Source: CATQHP01 sp965214915
GTDB lineage: Bacteria > Acidobacteriota > Terriglobia > Bryobacterales > UBA6623
Assembly (NCBI GenBank): GCA_965214915.1
Contig: CBDCCP010000001.1
Location: 620,001 to 684,000 of the forward strand
Length of the DNA: 64,000 nt
Direction of reading: 5' to 3'
This document shows positions 1 to 12,300 of this stretch, in pieces. A program made the translations under genes and the position numbers. The notes beneath the pieces were generated by a model. It searched no databases and had not been told where the DNA came from. It saw only the letters and a program-made list of their open reading frames with translations. Positions within the stretch are counted from its first letter, which is position 1, and each line of letters opens with the position of its first letter.

Positions 1-1
1 C

Positions 2-853
2 TGGGACTACCGCACCATCACGCCGCTCGAACGCCCCAAGGAACTGGCCGGGAAGACCGTCCTCTCCGAAGAGGAGGCGGCCGAGTTCGAGGCGCGGCTG
101 GTCAGAACCAAGAACAAAGACCGCCGCCAGGCCGACGGACTCAGCGTGCAAGCCGACGTGGCCAACGCCTATAACGAGTTCTGGTGGGACTACGGCAAGA
201 AGCTCACCGAAGACAAGCGCACGTCGCTGATCGTCGATCCGCCCGACGGACGCATCCCCGCGCTCACCCCGCAGGCCCGCAAGCGCTACGACGCCATGCG
301 CGCGGCCCGCGCCCGTCCGCCGCACGGCCCCGAAGACCGCGGCGTAGCCGAGCGTTGCATCCTGGGCTTCAACGCCGGACCGCCCTACAACCCGAGCGCC
401 TACAACAACAACGTCCACATCTTTCAGACGCCCGGCTTCGTGGTGCTGCTGGTCGAGATGGTTCACGACGCGCGCATCGTGCCCATGGACGGAAGCCCGC
501 ACCTGCCCGCGAACATGCGCCAGTGGCGCGGCGACGCCCGCGGCCGTTGGGAAGGCGATACGCTGGTCGTGGAATCGCGCAATTTCACCGGCAAGACCAG
601 CTTCCGCGGCTCGGGGAAAAACATGCGCTTGACCGAGCGCTTCACCCGCGTCGCCGACGACAAGATCGTTTACCGGTACACGATCGACGATCCCGAATCG
701 TTCGAAAAACCCTGGACGGCCGTGATTCCCATGGCCAAGAACGACCAGCCGATGTTCGAGTACGCCTGCCACGAAGGCAACGAGAGCATGTTCACCATGC
801 TGGCCGGCGCGCGCGCCCAGGAGAAAGAAGACCAAAAATCGGAAAACAAGTAA
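2..853 (+). CDS. Hypothetical acidobacterial protein, 5'-truncated
   Basis: The frame is open from the first codon of the window to a TAA at 851-853, so the N-terminus lies outside; the first ATG-like start at 146 is internal. About 283 residues are visible. The segment has no membrane helix and is rich in charged and aromatic residues, with WDYRTITPLERP at the start, NAGPPYNPSAYNNNVH in the middle and GRWEGDTLVVES further on. Proteins with this GRWEGDTLVVE pattern are common as uncharacterised secreted proteins in Acidobacteriota, often beside DUF6152 genes as here (14 nt downstream). The visible part gives no catalytic motif, and I assign no function. Confidence 0.7.
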   Translation, partial: WDYRTITPLERPKELAGKTVLSEEEAAEFEARLVRTKNKDRRQADGLSVQADVANAYNEFWWDYGKKLTEDKRTSLIVDPPDGRIPALTPQARKRYDAMRAARARPPHGPEDRGVAERCILGFNAGPPYNPSAYNNNVHIFQTPGFVVLLVEMVHDARIVPMDGSPHLPANMRQWRGDARGRWEGDTLVVESRNFTGKTSFRGSGKNMRLTERFTRVADDKIVYRYTIDDPESFEKPWTAVIPMAKNDQPMFEYACHEGNESMFTMLAGARAQEKEDQKSENK

Positions 854-866
854 GGTGAGGGAAACG

Positions 867-1313
867 ATGAAAACGATGCAGACCAAGACCTTGGCCCTTG
901 TCGCGGCAGCGGCATGTTCGATCGCAGGGGCCGTCGGAACGGCAATGGCCCATCACGCCTTCTCCGCCGAGTTCGACGCCAACCGGCCACTGACGCTCAA
1001 AGGCAAAGTGACCAAGATGCAATGGATCAACCCCCACGCCTGGATCCATATCGAAGTCGAGGGCGAGGACGGCAAGGTCGAGTCCTGGGCCTGCGAAGGC
1101 GGCACGCCCAACACCCTGCTGCGCCGCGGCTTCGACAGGAACTCCCTGTTGCCGGGAACGGAGATCGTCGTCGACGGCTACCAGGCCAAGGACGGCTCGA
1201 ACAAAATGAACGGACGCGACATCACCTTCCCCGACGGACGCAAGCTCTTCATGGGCTCGTCCGGCACCGGCGCCCCCAGAGACGGCCGCGACCCCACCGA
1301 ACCCCGCCGCTGA
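867..1313 (+). CDS. DUF6152 family secreted protein
   Basis: A 148-residue protein with an N-terminal signal peptide (MKTMQTKTLALVAAAACS, cleavage probably just before HHAFSAEFD). The mature part carries HHAFSAEFDANRP, a G-K-V-T-K-M-Q-W-I-N-PHAW block and NGRDITFPDGRKL, the layout typical of DUF6152, a small beta-rich periplasmic family of unknown function found widely in Acidobacteriota and Proteobacteria. I chose ATG 867 over the in-frame GTG at 855 because AGGTGAGGG ends about 5 nt before it. The gene starts 13 nt after the preceding hypothetical gene and is probably co-transcribed with it. Confidence 0.8.
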   Translation: MKTMQTKTLALVAAAACSIAGAVGTAMAHHAFSAEFDANRPLTLKGKVTKMQWINPHAWIHIEVEGEDGKVESWACEGGTPNTLLRRGFDRNSLLPGTEIVVDGYQAKDGSNKMNGRDITFPDGRKLFMGSSGTGAPRDGRDPTEPRR

Positions 1314-1596
1314 CGGCGCGTGAAGCTGCGCGCCGCGGCATCGGCCGCCGCCCTCGATAGAGAAAAGCCCGCCGGGAAGCGCTTCCAACGCCGCCGCTGC
1401 AAGAGCCGCAACCAATCCCGCAGCCGCCTCAATGCTTTCCTCAACGCCTGCAACTTCGCCCGCCGTCTCAAATCCCTCAACGGCTTGACTCCACGCCTAA
1501 TACATCTGTAACATCCACTCCGCACAACCCCGCAGATTCAAATCCAACCTACAAGGCAATTGCCGGGAGTTTACGCCTGAGGAGGTAAAGCAGCAT
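1314..1596. other. Intergenic stretch without a convincing gene
   Basis: A 63-codon frame (1320-1511) is Arg/Ala-rich and looks like non-coding GC-rich sequence. The segment 1490-1560 is slightly more AT-rich. I see no RNA gene or clear terminator. Confidence 0.4.
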
Positions 1597-1725
1597 ATGG
1601 CCGGACCCGTGAAGGCAGAACGCGACACATCGTCCATCTCGACGCGGAACGAGAACGAGTCGAGGACGGAGGCGCGCCTCGATGCCCGCGGCGACCTTCA
1701 GATGGCGGCCGGCAACATGCGTTAG
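1597..1725 (+). CDS. Possible 42-residue small ORF ahead of lspA
   Basis: ATG 1597 follows a near-perfect Shine-Dalgarno (GAGGAGG, about 1579-1585) with a slightly long 11-nt spacing. The frame runs 42 codons to TAG at 1723-1725 and encodes a polar, Arg/Glu-rich peptide with no recognisable domain. It ends 9 nt before the lspA start. It could be a real small protein, a translated leader or chance; only the ribosome-binding site supports it. The TAG also overlaps a -10-like TAGACT. Confidence 0.2.
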   Translation: MAGPVKAERDTSSISTRNENESRTEARLDARGDLQMAAGNMR

Positions 1726-1734
1726 ACTGACCGG

Positions 1735-2238
1735 TTGAGCGTGTCCGGATATCCGATGATCTACGGCATCCTGGGCGTTGCGATCGTGGCGCTGGACCGC
1801 TGGTCCAAGTTGGAAGTTGCCGAGCGGCTGCCGCTTTACTCTTCGAAAACGATCGTCCCGGGCTTCTTCGACATCGTTCACACCCGCAACACCGGCATCG
1901 CCTTCAGCCTGTTTGCCGATTCGCCCCCGCTGGTGAGGAACGTCGTGCTGCCGGCGGTTTCCATCGCCGCGGTCGTTCTGATCGTTTACCTGTTCGCCAA
2001 GTCTCCGGATGCCGGCGGCGCTGCGGCTCCGGCGCTGACGCTTGTGCTCGCCGGCGCCGCAGGCAATCTCTACGACCGCTTTGCCTACGGCTACGTGGTG
2101 GATTTCCTCGACGTCTATATCGGCGGGCGCCACTGGCCGGCCTTCAACGTCGCAGACAGCTCGATTTCGGTCGGCGCCGCCCTGCTGCTGATCGCGTCCT
2201 GGCGCAAACCGAGGCCGCCCGGCGGCAAAGCCTCGTGA
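1735..2238 (+). CDS. lspA: Lipoprotein signal peptidase II
   Basis: This inner-membrane aspartyl protease cleaves the signal peptide of diacylglyceryl-modified prolipoproteins. The protein has 167 residues, normal for the family, with four hydrophobic segments (about 8-20, 62-88, 98-112, 143-156). Family motifs are present: DRWSK (21-25), NTGIAFS (52-58), GNLYDR with catalytic Asp114, and FNVADSSI with catalytic Asp141. The start is uncertain: TTG 1735, GTG 1741 and ATG 1756 are all in frame and none has a clear ribosome-binding site. A TAGACT box lies 6 nt before TTG 1735, which would fit a leaderless message. The stop overlaps the next gene's GTG start (GTGA). Confidence 0.93.
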   Translation: MSVSGYPMIYGILGVAIVALDRWSKLEVAERLPLYSSKTIVPGFFDIVHTRNTGIAFSLFADSPPLVRNVVLPAVSIAAVVLIVYLFAKSPDAGGAAAPALTLVLAGAAGNLYDRFAYGYVVDFLDVYIGGRHWPAFNVADSSISVGAALLLIASWRKPRPPGGKAS

Positions 2239-2678
2239 GCCGGGCCATGCCGTTGCGGGCTGCTTTAGCGTTTGTCGCCGCCGGCTTGGCTGCGGCGCAA
2301 GACGCCGAAAAACCGGGAGAGAAGACTTTCCGGGATTATTGCGCCGCCTGCCACCGCTACGACGGTCAAGAAATGGGCGAGGCGCCGCCGCTGCATGCAT
2401 CTCCCTGGGTCGACGGCCCCGCGGATATCCTGATCAAGATCGTCCTGCACGGAGTGCGCGGGCGGATGCAATTGCACGGCGAAGTCTATGACCGCGAGAT
2501 GCCCGGGTTCGGCAGCATTCTTGCGGACAAGGCGGTCGCGGACCTGCTCACCTTCGTACGAACGACCCTCAGCGAATCGGGCAAGCCGGTCTCCGCAGCC
2601 GAAGTGCGCCGTATCCGCAAGCAGCACGAGAACCGCACCGAATACTGGCATGTAAACGAGCTGCGCGGCAACAAATAG
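2235..2678 (+). CDS. Small exported c-type cytochrome
   Basis: A 147-residue protein with a signal peptide (about residues 1-22, ending GLAAAQD) and one heme c motif CAACH at 36-40. Met89 in REMPGF is a likely distal heme ligand. The length and single heme fit a class I mono-heme cytochrome domain acting in periplasmic electron transfer; the partner is not evident. It overlaps lspA by four bases (GTGA), so translation is probably coupled, although the two functions are unrelated. A second in-frame start, ATG 2247, exists. The C-terminal tail after residue 110 is charged and specific to this protein. Confidence 0.8.
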   Translation: MSRAMPLRAALAFVAAGLAAAQDAEKPGEKTFRDYCAACHRYDGQEMGEAPPLHASPWVDGPADILIKIVLHGVRGRMQLHGEVYDREMPGFGSILADKAVADLLTFVRTTLSESGKPVSAAEVRRIRKQHENRTEYWHVNELRGNK

Positions 2679-3306
2679 CTCGATCGCTCGCGCGGCATTG
2701 GCAACGTTCCCGGCGCTCTGTCTCGCGCAAGCTCCCGATCTGCAGCGCGAAGCCGCGCCGACAAAGAAAGTTGCCTTTGCCGCTGCCGTTGGCAAACGGC
2801 CGGCGGTTTTTGCCAAGGCGCCCCCTCAGGCATATGAGAGAGCAAAACTTTCTTGCCGCGTCTCTCCGTTCCGCGCAGCGGTCTTGCTTTCCACTCTCCG
2901 CCGGCCACTGACCGCGAAGCGGCCTCACGCAATGGCCTTACCGGACAGTGCGCTATTCGTCCATTTGCTAAATTTGTTAATCTCGTTAATTTAGGTTAAA
3001 TTTATTAAGCTAAATCGGTTCCACATCGTAATCGGGCGAGGCAGCGAATCTTTTTCATGAGCAGTGCGAGGAGGGCAAGGCGCGCGCAATCGGCTGCGGG
3101 CACGCGGTTGACCGCAGTTGACGCTATGGACACCTCTGTTGTAACGAGAAAAGGCCAACCCGCCAACAATAAGGGGCGCCGGCGGCGCGTTCCCTGCCCG
3201 GCGATCTCCTCTTCTTCTTTCCCTTCTCCCCAAGCCTCGTCTCCCGTGGACAAAGGAGTCCGCGCTAAGCGCCGCGCTGCGGCGTGACGGCGTGCGGAAG
3301 TCCGCC
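2679..3306. other. Intergenic region upstream of the giant gene
   Basis: About 630 bases with no convincing gene. A 98-codon TTG-started frame (2698-2994) exists but has no family resemblance. A copy of an interspersed repeat lies at 2868-2899. The segment 2950-3015 is strikingly AT-rich for this genome, with TTAAT/TTAAA runs, and is the best place to look for the promoter or an upstream element of the giant gene. Confidence 0.4.
2868..2899 (+). repeat. Interspersed GC/CT repeat, copy 1
   Basis: CGCGCAGCGGTCTTGC followed by TTTCCACTCTCC. It matches copies at 3332, 14916 and 28191 with small differences and is intergenic. Confidence 0.5.
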
Positions 3307-6300
3307 ATGGAAAGAACGTATCCGTTTTTTCGGTTCGCGCAGCGGTTTTACTCTCCACTAATTCTCGTAATCCTCGCCGCGTTGCTGGCCGCGCCCGCCG
3401 GGGCGCAGCCCACGGCCGACTGGATCATCGACACGGTCGCGGGAGCCAGAACGGGCACGGGGGACGACAATGCAGCGGTCGAGGCACAGCTAAACTTACC
3501 CTATGACGTAGCCGTGGACGGGTCGGGCAATCTCTACATTGCCGACAGGAGCAACCACCGCATTCGCAAGGTCGACACAGCGGGCGACATCTCTACAGTC
3601 GCGGGAACCGGGACGGCCGGGTTCGGCGGGGACGGCGCAGGCGCGGCCCAGGCGCAGATCAACACTCCTGAAGGCCTGGCCGTGGACGCGGCGGGCAACC
3701 TCTACTTTGCCGATAGCGGCAATCACCGCATTCGCAAGGTCGACACAGCGGGCGACATATCTACGGTCGCGGGGAACGGGAGGGTCGGATTTAGCGGGGA
3801 CGGCGACAAGGCGGTCGCGGCGCGGCTCAACTCCCCCCGAAACGTGGCCGTGGACGGGTCGGGCAATCTCTATATCGCCGATTTCAACAACCACCGCATC
3901 CGCAAGGTCGACACAGCAGGCGACATCTCTACAGTCGCGGGGAACGGGACGGTCGGATTTGACGGAGATGGCGGCGCGGCGCTCGAGGCGCAGCTCAACT
4001 CCGCCCGAGGCGTGGCGCCGGACGGCTCGGGCAACCTCTATATCGCCGATAGCGGCAACCACCGCATTCGCAAGGTCGACACAGCGGGCGACATCTCTAC
4101 GGTCGCGGGAACCGGGACGGCCGGGTTCAGCGGGGACAATAATCCGGCGGTCCAGGCGCAGCTAGACAGCCCCTATGACGTGGCCGTGGACGGGTCGGGC
4201 AACCTCTATATCGCCGATAGGCGAAACAACCGCATTCGCAAGATCGACACAGATGGCGACATCTCTACGGTCGCGGGAACCGGGCGGTCCCAGTACGGCG
4301 GGGACAACGATTTGGCGGTCGAGGCGCCTGTGAACTTCCCCAGCGGCGTGGCGCTGGACGGGGACGGCAACCTCTACATCGCCGATACTAACAACCACCG
4401 CATTCGCAAGGTCGATGCCTCAGGCATCATTACCACGGTCGCGGGAGGGTCGATCGGGGACGGCGGCCCGGCGACTCAGGCGCAGTTGGACTTCGCCCGA
4501 GGCTTGGCGCTGGACGGTTCGGATAACCTCTACATTGCCGATACTTCCCACAACCGCATTCGCAAGGTCGACGCCGAGGGGATCATTACCACGTTCGCGG
4601 GAACCGGGCAGTTCGGGTACGGCGGGGACAATGATCCGGCGCTCGAGGCGCAGTTGCGCTCCCCCCAAGGCGTGGCGCTGGATGGGTCGGGCAATCTCTA
4701 CATCGCCGATACTAAAAACCACCGCATTCGCAGGGTCGACGCCGCCACGGAGAACATTACCAGGGTCGCGGGGAGGGGGACGAGCGGCGGGTACAGCGGG
4801 GACGGCGGCCCGGCGACCGCAGCGAAACTGGACGGCCCCCTCAGCGTGGCGCTGGATGGGTCGGGCAATCTCTACATCGCCGATACCGACAACCACCGCA
4901 TCCGCAAGATCGACACAGCGGGCGACATCTCTACAGTCGCGGGGAGTGAGACGAGCGGATTCGACGGGGACGGCGCAGCGGCGGACCAAGCGCAGTTGAA
5001 CTCCCCCGGGGACGTGACGTTGGACGGGTCGGGCAATCTCTACATCGCCGATACCGGCAACCACCGCATTCGCAAGGTCGACGCCGTCACGGGGTACATT
5101 TCTACGGTCGCGGGGAGCGAGACGAGCGGATTCGACGGGGACGGCGCAGCGGCGGGCCAAGCGCAGTTGAACTCCCCCGGGGGCGTGGCGCTGGACGGGT
5201 CGGGCAATCTCTACATCGCCGATACCGACAATCACCGCATCCGCAAGGTGGACACAGCGGGCGACATCTCTACAGTCGCGGGAAGCGGGACGGCCGGATT
5301 CGACGGGGACGGCGCAGCGGCGGGCCAGGCGCTGTTAAGCAGACCCTATGACTTGGCGCTGGACGGGGTGGGCAACCTATACATCGCCGATAGCGGCAAC
5401 AGCCGCATTCGCAGGGTCGCCCCCCCGCCGCCGACGGTCACCCTGACCGCCCAGCCAACGACGATCACCAGCGGCCAGTCGGCCTCGCTGGAGTGGACCT
5501 CGACTTATGCCGTCGGCGCGGAGATCGACCAGGGCATCGGCGAGGTTGCCGTGTCTGGCGCCCACAGCGTGTCCCCGACGCAGACTACAACCTACACCAT
5601 CACCGTCCGCAACGCGAACGGCCTGGAAACAACCGCCGTGGCCACGGTCACCGTCAACGGCGCGCCTACCGCCGACGCCGGCGACGACCAGACCGTAGCC
5701 GAGGGCGCAACCGTCACCCTGGACGGTTCGGGCAGTTCGGACCCCGAAGAGGAGACGCTCACCTACGCCTGGTCGCAGACCTCCGGCGAGACGGTCACCC
5801 TCAGCGGGGCGACCACGGCCGCGCCGAGCTTTACCGCGCCGGAGCAGTTGGCGGCGAACGCGACGCTGGTCTTCTCGCTGACCGTCACCGACGCCCGCAA
5901 CGCGGCTTCGACGGCCGACACGGTGACCGTCACCGTCACCGCAGGAAGCAACGACGCGCCCACCGCCGACGCCGGCGACGACCAGACCGTAGCCGAGGGC
6001 GCTGCGGTCACTCTGGACGGTTCGGGCAGTTCGGACCCCGAAGAGGAGACGCTCACCTACGCCTGGTCGCAGACCTCCGGCGAGACGGTCACCCTCAGCG
6101 GGGCGACCACGGCCGCGCCGACGTTTACCGCGCCGGAGCAGTTGACCGCGAACGCGACGCTCATCTTTTCGCTGATCGTGACCGACGCCCGCAACGCGGC
6201 TTCGACGGCGGACACGGTGACCGTGACCGTCACCGCAGGAAGCAACGACGCGCCGACGGCCGACGCCGGCGACGACCAGACCGTAGCCGAAGGCGCCACC

Positions 6301-9300
6301 GTCACTCTGGACGGTTCGGGCAGTTCGGACCCCGAAGAGGAGACGCTCACCTACGCCTGGTCGCAGACCTCCGGCGAGACGGTCACCCTGAGCGGGGCGA
6401 CCACGGCCGCGCCGAGCTTTACCGCACCGACGCAGTTGACGGCGAACGCGACGCTGGTCTTCTCGCTGACCGTCACCGACGCCCGCAACGCGGCTTCGAC
6501 GGCCGACACCGTAACCGTAACCATAACCGCAGGCAGCAACGACGCGCCTACCGCCCACGCCGGCGACGACCAGACCGTAGCCGAAGGCGCTGCGGTCACC
6601 CTGGACGGTTCAGGCAGTTCGGACCCCGAAGAGGAGACGCTCACCTACGCCTGGTCGCAGACCTCCGGCGAGACGGTCACCCTGAGCGGGGCGACCACGG
6701 CCGCGCCGACGTTTACCGCGCCGGAGCAGTTGGCCGCCGACGCGCAACTCGTCTTCTCGCTGACCGTCACCGACGCCCGCAACGCGGCTTCGACGGCGGA
6801 CACGGTGACCGTCACCGTCACCGCAGGAAGCAACGACGCGCCTACCGCCCACGCCGGCGACGACCAGACCGTAGCCGAAGGCGCCACCGTCACCCTGGAC
6901 GGTTCGGGCAGTTCGGACCCCGAGGACGAGGCGCTCACCTACGCCTGGACGCAGACCTCCGGGGCGTCGGTCACCCTGAGTGGGGCGACCACGGCCTCGC
7001 CGACGTTTACCGCGCCGGAGCAGTTGACCGCGAACGCGACGCTCGTCTTTTCGCTGATCGTGACCGACGCCCGCAACGCGGCCTCGACGGCGGACACGGT
7101 GACCGTCACCGTCACCGCAGGAACCAACGACGCGCCTACCGCCCACGCCGGCGACGACCAGACCGTAGCCGAGGGCGCCACCGTCACCCTGGACGGTTCG
7201 GGCAGTTCGGACCCCGAGGACGAAGCGCTCGATTACGCCTGGACGCAGACCTCCGGGGAGTCGGTCACCCTGAGCGGGGCAACCACGGCCGCGCCGACCT
7301 TTACCGCGCCGGAGCAGTTGGCCGCCGACGCGCAACTCGTCTTCTCGCTGACCGTCACCGACGCCCGCAACGCGGCCTCCGCGGCCGACACCGTCACCGT
7401 CACCGTCACCGCAGGAACCAACGACGCGCCTACCGCCCACGCCGGCGACGACCAGACCGTAGCCGAGGGCGCCACCGTCACCCTGGACGGTTCGGGCAGT
7501 TCGGACCCCGAGGACGAAGCGCTCGATTACGCCTGGACGCAGACCTCCGGGGAGTCGGTCACCCTGAGCGGGGCGACCACGGCCGCGCCGACGTTTACCG
7601 CGCCGGAGCAGTTGACGGCGAACGCGACGCTCATCTTTTCGCTGATCGTGACCGACGCCAGGAGCGCAACTTCGACGGCGGACACGGTGACCGTCACCGT
7701 CACCGCAGGAAGCAACGACGCGCCCACCGCCCACGCCGGCGACGACCAGACCGTAGCCGAAGGCGCCACCGTCACCCTGGACGGTTCGGGCAGTTCGGAC
7801 CCCGAGGACGAAGCGCTCACTTACGCTTGGTCGCAGACCTCCGGGGAGACGGTCACCCTGAGCGGGGCGACCACGGCCGCGCCGACCTTTACCGCGCCGG
7901 AGCAGTTGACCGCGAACGCGACGCTCATCTTTTCGCTGACCGTCACCGACGCCCGCAACGCGGCCTCCGCGGCCGACACGGTCACCGTCACCGTCACCGC
8001 AGGAACCAACGACGCGCCTACCGCCCACGCCGGCGACGACCAGACCGTAGCCGAAGGCGCCACCGTCACCCTGGACGGTTCGGGCAGTTCGGATCCCGAG
8101 GACGAGACGCTCGATTACGCCTGGACGCAGACCTCCGGGGAGACGGTCACCCTGAGCGGGGCAACCACGGCCACGCCGACCTTTACCGCGCCGGAGCAGT
8201 TGGCCGCCGACGCGCAACTCGTCTTCTCGCTGACCGTCACCGACGCCCGCAACGCGGCCTCCGCGGCCGACACCGTCACCGTCACCGTCACCGCAGGAAC
8301 CAACGACGCGCCTACCGCCCACGCCGGCGACGACCAGACCGTAGCCGAAGGCGCAACCGTCACCCTGGACGGTTCGGGCAGTTCGGACCCCGAGGACGAA
8401 GCGCTCGATTACGCCTGGACGCAGACCTCCGGGGAGTCGGTCACCCTGAGCGGGGCGACCACGGCCGCGCCGACGTTTACCGCGCCGGAGCAGTTGACCG
8501 CGAACGCGACGCTCATCTTTTCGCTGATCGTGACCGACGCCAGGAGCGCAACTTCGACGGCGGACACGGTGACCGTCACCGTCACCGCAGGAAGCAACGA
8601 CGCGCCCACCGCCGACGCCGGCGACGACCAGACCGTAGCCGAAGGCGCAACCGTCACCCTGGACGGTTCGGGCAGTTCGGACCCCGAGGAGGAGGCGCTC
8701 AATTACGCTTGGTCGCAGACCTCCGGCGAGACGGTCACCCTGAGCGGGGCGACCACGGCCGCGCCGACGTTTACCGCGCCGGAGCAGTTGACCGCGAACG
8801 CGACGCTCATCTTTTCGCTGATCGTCACCGACGCCCGCAACGCGGCTTCGACGGCGGACACGGTGACCGTCACCGTCACCGCAGGAAGCAACGACGCGCC
8901 TACCGCCCACGCCGGCGACGACCAGACCGTAGCCGAAGGCGCTGCGGTCACCCTGGACGGTTCGGGCAGTTCGGACCCCGAGGACGAAGCGCTCACTTAC
9001 GCCTGGACGCAGACCTCTGGGGAGACGGTGACCCTGAGCGGGGCGACCACGGCCTCGCCGACCTTTACCGCGCCGGAGCAGTTGACGGCGAACGCGACGC
9101 TCATCTTTTCGCTGATCGTGACCGACGCCAGGAGCGCAACTTCGACGGCGGACACGGTGACCGTCACCGTCACCGCAGGAAGCAACGACGCGCCCACCGC
9201 CCACGCCGGCGACGACCAGACCGTAGCCGAAGGCGCAACCGTCACCCTGGACGGTTCGGGCAGTTCGGACCCCGAGGACGAAGCGCTCACTTACGCTTGG

Positions 9301-12300
9301 TCGCAGACCTCCGGCGAGACGGTCACCTTGAACGGCGCGACCACGGCCGCGCCGACGTTCACCGCACCGACGCAGTTGGCCGCCGACGCGCAACTCGTCT
9401 TCTCGCTGACCGTCACCGACGCCCGCAACGCGGCCTCCGCGGCCGACACGGTCACCGTCACCGTCACCGCAGGAACCAACGACGCGCCTACCGCCCACGC
9501 CGGCGACGACCAGACCGTAGCCGAAGGCGCAACCGTCACCCTGGACGGTTCGGGCAGTTCGGACCCCGAAGAGGAGACGCTCACCTACGCCTGGTCGCAG
9601 ACCTCCGGGACAACGGTGACCCTCAACGGGGCGACCACGGCCGCGCCGACCTTTACCGCGCCGGAGCAGTTGACCGCGAACGCGCAACTCGTCTTCTCGC
9701 TGACCGTCACCGACGCCCGCAACGCGGCCTCCGCGGCCGACACCGTCACCGTCACCGCCACCGCAGGGGACAACGAAGCGCCTACCGCCCATGCCGGCGA
9801 CGACCAGACCGTAGCCGAGGGCGCAACCGTCACTCTGGACGGTTCGGGCAGTTCGGATCCGGAGGACGAAGCGCTCACCTACGCCTGGACGCAGACCTCT
9901 GGGGAGACGGTCACCCTGAGCGGGGCGACCACGGCCGCGCCGACGTTTACCGCGCCGGAGCAGTTGACCGCGAACGCGACGCTCATCTTTTCGCTGATCG
10001 TCACCGACGCCCGCAACGCGGCTTCGACGGCGGACACGGTGACCGTCACCGTCACCGCAGGAAGCAACGACGCGCCTACCGCCCACGCCGGCGACGACCA
10101 GACCGTAGCCGAAGGCGCTGCGGTCACCCTGGACGGTTCGGGCAGTTCGGACCCCGAGGACGAAGCGCTCGATTACGCCTGGACGCAGACCTCTGGGGAG
10201 ACGGTGACCCTGAGCGGGGCGACCACGGCCTCGCCGACCTTTACCGCGCCGGAGCAGTTGACGGCGAACGCGACGCTCATCTTTTCGCTGATCGTGACCG
10301 ACGCCAGGAGCGCAACTTCGACGGCGGACACGGTGACCGTCACCGTCACCGCAGGAAGCAACGACGCGCCCACCGCCCACGCCGGCGACGACCAGACCGT
10401 AGCCGAAGGCGCCACCGTCACCCTGGACGGTTCGGGCAGTTCGGACCCCGAGGACGAAGCGCTCACTTACGCCTGGACGCAGACCTCCGGCGAGACGGTC
10501 ACCCTGAGCGGGGCGACCACGGCCGCGCCAACGTTTACCGCGCCGACGCAGTTGGCCGCCGACGCGCAACTCGTCTTCTCGCTGACCGTCACCGACGCCC
10601 GCAACGCGGCCTCCGCGGCCCACACCGTCACCGTCACCGCCACCGCAGGGGACAACGAAGCGCCTACCGCCCATGCCGGCGACGACCAGACCGTAGCCGA
10701 GGGCGCAACCGTCACTCTGGACGGTTCGGGCAGTTCGGATCCGGAGGACGAAGCGCTCACCTACGCCTGGACGCAGACCTCTGGGGAGACGGTCACCCTG
10801 AGCGGGGCGACCACGGCCGCGCCGACGTTTACCGCGCCGACGCAGTTGACGGCGAACGCGACGCTGGTCTTCTCGCTGACCGTCACCGACGCCCGCAACG
10901 CAGCTTCGACGGCCGACACGGTGGCCGTCACCGTCACTGCGGGGGACAACGAAGCGCCTACCGCCCACACCGGCGACGACCAGACCGTAGCCGAAGGCGC
11001 AACCGTCACTCTGGACGGTTCGGGCAGTTCGGATCCGGAGGACGAGACGCTCACTTACGCCTGGTCGCAGACCTCCGGGACATCGGTGACCTTGAACGGG
11101 GCGGCTACCGCAAACCCGACGTTTACCGCGCCGACGCAGTTGACGGCCGACGAGCAACTCGTCTTCTCGCTGACCGTCACCGACGCCCGCAACGCGGCTT
11201 CCGCGGCCGACACGGTGACCGTCACCGTCACCGCAGGAACCAACGAAGCGCCTACCGCCGACGCCGGCGACAACCAAACCGTAGCCGAGGGCGCAACCGT
11301 CACTCTGGACGGTTCGGGCAGTTCGGACCCCGAAGAGGAGACGCTCACTTACGCCTGGTCGCAGACCTCCGGGGCGTCGGTGACCTTGAACGGGGCGGCT
11401 ACCGCAAACCCGACGTTCACCGCGCCGGAGCAGTTGGCCGCCGACGAGCAACTGGTCTTCTCGCTGACCGTCACCGACGCCCGCAACGCGGCTTCCGCGG
11501 CCGACACCGTCACCGTCACCGTCACCGCAGGGGACAAAGACGCGCCTACGGCCACGTTGACCGCCACGCCCGCCGCGATCGTGAGAGGCGCAAGCGCAAC
11601 GTTGCAGTGGTCGTCCACCAACGCCGTCAGCGCGGAGATCGATCAGGGCATCGGCGCGGTCGCGCTGTCGGGTACGCAGAGCGTCTCGCCAACCGCCACC
11701 ACCACCTACACGCTGACCGTCAGCGCCGCGAACGGCGCGACGGCCGAGGCTCAGGCCGCGGTCACCGTCAGCGATCCGCCGCCGCCCGGCGCGCGGACGA
11801 TCGACACGGTCGCAGGGGACGGAACGCCGGGGTTCAGCGGGGACGGCCGCGCGGCGGCCGAAGCGCAACTCAACACCCCAAGCGGCGTAGCGTTGGACGC
11901 GGCGGGCAACATCTACATCGCCGATACCTCCAACCACCGTATCCGCAAGGTCGATGGCAACGGCGCCATCGACACGGCCGCGGGAGACGGGATGAGCTCG
12001 CGGCTCGGCCTGCCCACCGACACGGCGCTGGACTCAGCGGGCAACCTGTACATCGCCGATACCTCCAACCACCGCATCCGCAGGGTCGACGCCGCAGGGA
12101 ACATGACCACGGTCGCGGGGAGCGGAGTACAAGGGCACAGCGGGGATGGCGGCCCGGCGGTCGAGGCGCAACTCAACGCCCCCCGCAGCGTGGCCATGGA
12201 CGCGGCGGGCAACGTGTACATCGCCGATACGGGCAACCATCGTATCCGCATCGTCGACGCCGCAGGCAACATCGACACGGTGGCCGGGAGCGGGGCGCCG

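Noticed and set aside
2698..2994. 98-codon ORF before the giant gene
   Set aside because: TTG start without ribosome-binding site, contains a repeat copy, no recognisable domain.
5662..11541. CRISPR-like regular repetition
   Set aside because: Units are 294 bp, contiguous, in frame and protein-coding; there are no short repeats with unique spacers and no cas genes.
6610..11937. 1,775-codon minus-strand ORF across the repeats
   Set aside because: Shadow of the 294-bp repeat coding frame: Arg/Gly-rich low complexity, no start signals, no family likeness.
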